From NCBI RefSeq assembly GCF_047948215.1, contig NC_134460.1:150158049-150222048 (forward strand): a DNA stretch of 64,000 nucleotides. Direction: 5' to 3'. Both the position numbers and the translations under genes were made by a program. Shown piece after piece: positions 58,782 to 64,000 of this stretch. The notes under the pieces were generated by a model that was given only the letters and a program-made list of their open reading frames with translations, made no database searches and had not been told where the DNA came from. Each line of letters opens with the position of its first letter. Position 1 is the first letter of the stretch. The stretch is from Lycorma delicatula (taxonomy: Eukaryota > Arthropoda > Insecta > Hemiptera > Fulgoridae).

Positions 58782-60264
58782 GATAAATAAACATCTCATT
58801 TCATATACTTCTGTATTGCGTCATTGTTATTGTTTATTGATAGCAAAACATTAGTTTAACATACTTAAAAAAAATATATTCTGCGAAGCAATGAATAAAT
58901 TACTTCATATACAAAATATTAGACCTGATTAATTTTATTTGTCACAAAAAACTACCACAACGTATTTCGTTACTACAATAGTAACGTCATAATTGGATAC
59001 GGTGCAGATCTTTGAAAGTTAATTGATGGGACTTTTGGAATACACTACTTTGGCTACTGGTTTGAGAAGTCGCTGAATTAAGAACAGTGGAGGGGATGCC
59101 ACTGCGCACTACTGACCCATCTTCAGATATTACTTACACTAGAATATGTGGTCCTCCATTTTTTATGTCCATAAAAGTCTTAATCTCTTTCTTAAAAATA
59201 GCTTTTAATTATTTTTTCCAGTTTCGATTCTTTGACCATTATCATTGTTTCTGGTTTAATGGTTGCGTTATAGTATGTAAATTGTTAAAATTTAAAAGAG
59301 AGGAATTTTTTATTGTATATTTTTTCTAATTTTTTATTGACGATTTTTTTTATATTTATTCTTATTTAAACAAAAATTATTTAATTTAAATATTTTTAAT
59401 TTGGTACAACAGTTTGTTTTTCATATAAATAACATTCTTAAATTTACTTCTATGTTTATAGCAAAAAATGAACATTTGGTATAAGCGCTGAGTTTCAGTA
59501 AGCACGAAATTTAAACAATTTCTCACATGTTTAAGTTGCAGATCAATCTGTCAGTGCAATGAAAGTCTCTTTGTTCAACTGACATTTTAGTTTACAAATC
59601 CTGAAATAGATAATAAAAAACTGTTAAATAACAATTTATTATTTAAACTTTGAATCTTTTATGTTCTACAATTTTTATAGTACTTTACAAATTAAATGAT
59701 AATTCCAAAATGGTGCGAACGTGTTAAAATATTCAAACGATTAAATATTTTTGTTTGTCTGTTTGATATATTGAACTACTAATTTAATAAAGACTTTTCA
59801 GTGTAGTATTAATTGATTTTTAACCGTGTTTGTTACTTCATATCCAATTACATGAGATTAATTTTGTAGAAAGCATAGTTAATTTATGTCGAAAACAATT
59901 TATTCCAATTATTTGGTCTGATTTTTTAAATGCTTAATTTAGCGGTGTTTTGTTGTTCAGTAAGGTTTGTTTTAAATGAATTATGCGTTTATTTATTGTT
60001 TGTCTGATTTATTGCTTGAATAATACATTTGTTCGATTTTTGCCAACCGATTATAGGATCTTGACAAGTAGTCCGCTACATGTTTTATTTTTTCTGTCTT
60101 CACTGTAATTAATAATTAAAAATATTGTTATTTATTATTAATCGATCTATTTCGTTGTAATCGTGTTCAAGAAATGAAAATATTAAAAAAAAATGTTAGC
60201 GTTGAATTTAATTTTACGTATCTTTAATAAATTAAATGCGAGAAAAAAATATTCTTCTGATTTT
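58782..60264. other. AT-rich sequence without recognisable gene
   Basis: The 80-codon open frame at 59087-59329 has no recognised motif. Nothing else is visible. Confidence 0.55.
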
Positions 60265-61260
60265 TAGTACAGTCAATTTGTATTTTTATTTGAAAATCCT
60301 TACCTACCGATTGATATTTTTCTCCATATGTTATGGGTGATGAGCTTAACTCCAGATTTTTAACTTCCCCCTCACATAGATTTTTGAAAAACTCAAAAAG
60401 TTATTGAAATGTGTTTTTCTCTGAATCTATGCGTTTTAGAGAAACGTTTTTCAAACAAAAAATGTACAAGACATTTTAATTAATGTCCTCTACAATTAAT
60501 GTCTTTGAAGTTATGCCGTATAATTTTAAATTGAAATACTAGGTGGCGCTGAAGTTGTAAAAAACATGTTTTTTGGGTTTTTCACTGTAAAAAATTGTTT
60601 TTCGTCTGTATTTCAGTTGGAAAAGTTGTTAATCTCAAAAAAACAGACAACATTTATTTATACAATTTTCTTGTACGACTTACCGTTTTGAAGCTGTAGC
60701 TTGTGAAAGTGTGAAAATGTTGTGAATTGGGCACGTGTTCGAAACCGGTCTAGTCGCTGAACAATGCCGATCTCCCCGGCTACAGTAACAATAGGAGCGC
60801 TGTGTTGCCATTGTACCGCTATAACTCTGGAATGCTAAGTCGTACAAGAAAATTGTTTGAATAAAAGTTGTCTGTTTTTTTTAGATTAACAACTTTTCCA
60901 AATGCAATACAGACTAAAAACAATTTTTTCCGGTGAAAAAACCGAAAAAAGACGTTTTTTACAACTTCAGCGCCACCTAGTATTTCAATTTCAAATTATA
61001 CGGCATAACTTTAAAGACATTAATTGTAGAGGAGAATGTCCTCTACATTTTTTGTTGAGAAAAACGTTTCTCTAAAATGCATAGATTCAGAGAAAAACGC
61101 ATTTCAAAAACTTTTTGAGTTTTTCAAAACTGTATGGGAGGGGGATGTTAAAAATCTAGAGTTAAGCTTCCCTCATCTCCCCTAACGCATGGACAAAAGA
61201 TCAATCGGTAGGTAAGGATTTTCAAATACAGCCTGTTTTAATGATAAATTGCCTGTACTA
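60265..61260. mobile_element. Foldback/MITE-like element with very long inverted repeats (family F)
   Basis: The 996-bp element starts tagtacag and ends ctgtacta. Its arms (about 60265-60720 and 60815-61260) are inverted copies of each other over roughly 450 bp: aaaatccttacctaccgatt, gttaatctcaaaaaaacaga / agattaacaacttttcc, and aattttcttgtacgact / agtcgtacaagaaaatt. The loop of about 100 bp has no coding capacity. TA lies at both termini, as in Tc1/mariner-type target duplication. A transcript or single strand would form a long hairpin. Confidence 0.92.
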
Positions 61261-61588
61261 TTTCTTTTTTTTAAAGAATTTATTAATGAATTGAAATGAG
61301 AAGATTGGTTATTAAAAAAACAAATTTGAACGAGTTTGGGAATCGAACTAGAAACCTTTTAAATCCGATGTTCAGTCATCAGGGTTGTTGAATAAATTAC
61401 TGTAAATTTTTTTTTTTTTATGAAATAATGTAAACTGAAATAAAACCACATGTTCATTATGTTATCTTCTTTCATCAAAGTTTTCTAACCAAAATATTTT
61501 AAGCGATAGAAAAACATAAATTTTATACTTTCTTTTTTTAAATCGTTCACATTTTTCCTTTTACAAAAAATTATTTTGTTTTCAAAGT
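61261..61588. other. AT-rich spacer
   Basis: No recognised feature. Confidence 0.5.
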
Positions 61589-63514
61589 GTATCACGAAGT
61601 TCTCCCGGGACTATCATAACCTAATCTACTCGTGAAAATAATGGAAAAAATTCACATAAACATGTGTCCCAAAATGCTTCGTTAGCGAGTTACGGGTAAT
61701 GAAAGATTTCGCTCGGCTATCAGCTAACACAATGAAATTAGGTCTTACTGAAATTTTTAGGACGTTAATTAAGGGCAGAATTAGCGATTCGTTTGGTTTT
61801 TAATATGTAAAGTTGAAAAACTGGCTCCCAGAACCGGTAAATGCAGTAATTTTTGAGAAATCTGGGGGTGAAAACCAATAAATTGGGGATAAAAGACCCT
61901 GTTTTTTTATGTTTGACGTACAATAACTTTGGTAAACGGGTAGTAAACACATAAAACTTTTAAAGAATTTAATTCTGAACAAATTGGTGAAACATAAGTT
62001 GATTAAAATAAAGAAAATTTAGAAAAATTTGAATTTTATTTACAATAGACCAAAGTGCATTATAGGTGCCAGTTTATAATAAATGTTCAAAAATAAGCCT
62101 GCCATTTTAAACAGATTTCTTGACACGCTTCGGTACCGCTTTTGTTGCGTTTTTTAGTCCTTCATTTTTGTCCTAAGTTGCTCAACCGCATCCATAATGC
62201 GGACAATTAATTCCTCACGAGAATGCATTTTTGTTTTATATACAATATTTTTCATCTATACTCAAACGCAAAAATCGAAGGTGTTAGATCAGACGATCCT
62301 GATGGCCAGGAATTAGGACCTCACGACCGATCCATTTTTAAGCTAGTGGAATCGCTGCAAGAGAAGCTGGGAGACGCGCCATCGTGCTGGAAGTATACTT
62401 TGCGTTTCAGCGCTAGAGGAACATCTTCAAGCTGCTGCGGCAATTATTCTCGAAGAAAGTACAAGTAGACCTCATTATTTAAGCGGCCGGTTAATATAAA
62501 CGGTCCAAACAGCTGATTGTGAAGAAGGCCGTACCGTACATTGACGGTAAACCGGTTTTGAATGTTGCCTTACACCGTATCATGAGGATTTTCTTCTGGC
62601 CATGTATGCTCGTGACATATGTTGTTGACCATTTCAAGTGAAATTTGCCTCGTCGGTAAAATAAAAAATATATATTTATATTGAATTGGTTGTTTATGAT
62701 AAGGATAAAACTTGTTTTGTTTTAAACCTTCGCTAACGAAGCGCAGTTCGCAGTACCCGATATACTTAATGTACCTCACAGAACGATTTAAACACTAATA
62801 CAGTATTGCGCATTGTTGACCACTTGTTATTTTATTGTCGACTTTGAAATAATAAGTTTTCAAATAATTTATTGTATTTTTGCAATTAATAAAAAAAATC
62901 ATTAAGTTATTTTTATTCTATAATTGTTGTGTTGTGTTTTAACAGTAAATTTCGTTTTCCACAAATTTTTTACATCGGCAAAAAAGAATTTGGTTTTTGT
63001 TTACATTAAATAAGTACTTTTCCAGTAAATGTAGTAATATACTGTTTCTAAATAAAATTGGAATTCTTTCAACCTTTCTTTGTTTTATTCAGCTTATCTT
63101 TAACCATTTTGTTAAGAATTAAATTCTCTACAAGTTTTTTTTTTGTTTAACTTTTTTTTTTACGTCAAACGTAAAAAAATATTTTTACCCCAAATTTTTA
63201 TTGGTTTTCACCCCAAATTTCTCAAAAAATACTGCAGATAAGGTTCTGGGACCTATTTTATTCGATTTTTCAGGTCAAAATTCAGATGTTTATCGCTAAT
63301 TCTGTCTTTTAATTAACGTCCTAAAAATTTGAGTACGACCTCATTTTCACCGGGGTAGCTGAAATCCGTGCGAAACGTTTATTAGCTGTAATTCGCAAAC
63401 GAAGCATTTGATAAAATATGAAGTTTTTACATATGAAGTATACGATATATGAAGTTTTCCATTATTTTCACGAGTAAAATAGGTTATAGAAGTCCCAGGA
63501 GAACGTCGTGATAC
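61589..63514 (-). mobile_element. Long-TIR mariner-like element, copy 3 (L family)
   Basis: Ends gtatcacgaagttctcc (61589) and, inverted, gtatcacgacgttctcc (ending 63514). The arms match for about 460 bp on each side, with shared blocks actcgtgaaaataatggaaa, atgcttcgtt, aatttttaggacgttaatta, gcagaattagcgat, gagaaat and ggggtgaaaaccaataaa. They also match the arms at 22019 and 43417. The length is 1.93 kb; the transposase is on the minus strand. Confidence 0.9.
62100..62670 (-). pseudogene. Transposase of L-family copy 3, broken
   Basis: The minus strand reads YFTDEANFT (first Asp intact) followed by a TGA, then in another frame HEHTWPEENPHDTV, NIQNRFTVNVRYGLL, FGPFILTGRLNNEVYLYFL, QLEDVPLALKRKVYFQHDGA (second Asp intact), GPNSWPSGSSDLTP and finally MHSREELIVRIMDAVEQL. 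At least three stops and several frame changes occur, and the third catalytic Asp region is deleted (TPSIFAF where TPLDF is expected). The relationship to the copy at 44207 is clear. Confidence 0.87.
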
Positions 63515-64000
63515 ATTCTGTGTAAATAAAGAGATAGGCCTATTATATATTTTAGTTACCCAAAGTAGCATTTTTCTTTTTTTTCATTTCATTCTAATTT
63601 TTTTAATTATTTCTTATTTTTACTTATGTCTTAAAAATGAAAGATATGTTATTGTGATGATCCGAATGTTTTTCTTACATTTTTGCCATCTTCACGTGAA
63701 AATTTATTAAATGCTATAAATCTGTTTTTTTTTTGTTGCTTTTTTTAAACAAGTGCGTACATTACAGAGAAAGATTCTTTGGTCTTATAATAATATTTTT
63801 TGAGTTTATCTATAATACATTCATCTACTCGGAAATTTGTTTGATTTTGTTATCGTTATCATAAGGCACTATATCTTCTCAAAGTACAGTTAGAGATTTT
63901 TATCGGCAAGAATATTAACAATCGCGTTCCGATTAATATTTTTCTACCGAAAACGTTCGAGTTATTTATTTAGCGTCTTAGATTGACGAACCTTAAAACG
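63515..64000. other. AT-rich sequence without recognisable gene
   Basis: Nothing recognisable is visible up to the window end. Confidence 0.55.

Noticed and set aside
1..64000. CRISPR array, bacterial operons or prophage
   Set aside because: No regularly spaced repeats with unique spacers, no bacterial gene density or ribosome-binding-site pattern; the composition and elements are those of an animal nuclear genome.
1..64000. A new multi-gene defence or metabolic system
   Set aside because: I found no set of intact genes. Structure in the window is explained by mobile elements, simple repeats and unclassified repeats.

Overview
This window looks like a repeat-rich, AT-rich stretch of an animal nuclear genome, most likely an insect (Hemiptera or a related order would fit; that is inference). 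The reasons are the very high A+T content, the lack of long open frames, abundant microsatellites, and a dense load of Tc1/mariner-type DNA transposons, tRNA-derived SINEs and non-LTR retrotransposon (LINE) fragments. I found no host protein-coding gene, rRNA gene or intact tRNA gene. The long open frames that resemble known proteins are all decayed transposase or reverse-transcriptase fragments. The window may be intergenic or lie inside a large intron.

Layout. 1-12 kb: a decayed mariner-like transposase (1.2-2.0 kb), a short 5'-truncated tRNA-Glu-like SINE with perfect target-site duplications (5.94-6.11 kb), and one copy of a dispersed repeat (9.0 kb). 12-20 kb: a decayed Tc1-like transposase, a mariner relic split by a SINE with a 12-bp duplication, two adjacent perfect hairpins (16.0 kb), a GC-richer island (17.1-17.5 kb), and a 1.4-kb element with inverted ends (17.87-19.30 kb). 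20-26 kb: SINE, mariner with matching 18-bp ends, (TA)n, a long-terminal-inverted-repeat element carrying a MITE inside its right arm, then a second mariner with well matched 31-bp ends. 28-37 kb: a second MITE copy, LINE 3' fragments, a mariner split by a LINE tail, a longer LINE 3' part (35.4-36.7 kb), and a second copy of the 17.9-kb element. 39-46 kb: SINE, dispersed repeat, a small MITE, and a second long-TIR element (43.4-45.2 kb). 49-58 kb: a decayed IS630/Tc1-like DDE transposase, a MITE end, and a 3.3-kb structure in which two inverted repeat arms flank LINE endonuclease and reverse-transcriptase fragments. 58-63.5 kb: a near-palindromic 996-bp foldback element with a separate solo arm, and a third long-TIR element (61.6-63.5 kb).

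How the parts relate. Three elements (22.0-24.7, 43.4-45.2, 61.6-63.5 kb) form one family: related DD41D-type mariner-like transposases inside unusually long terminal inverted repeats of several hundred bp. Each coding region shown to be a transposase carries stops, frameshifts, deletions or lost catalytic residues, so no autonomous element is apparent. Non-autonomous elements (MITEs, foldback, SINEs) could have been moved by relatives elsewhere in the genome. Boundaries and homologies were found by eye; several need self-alignment to fix exact ends.
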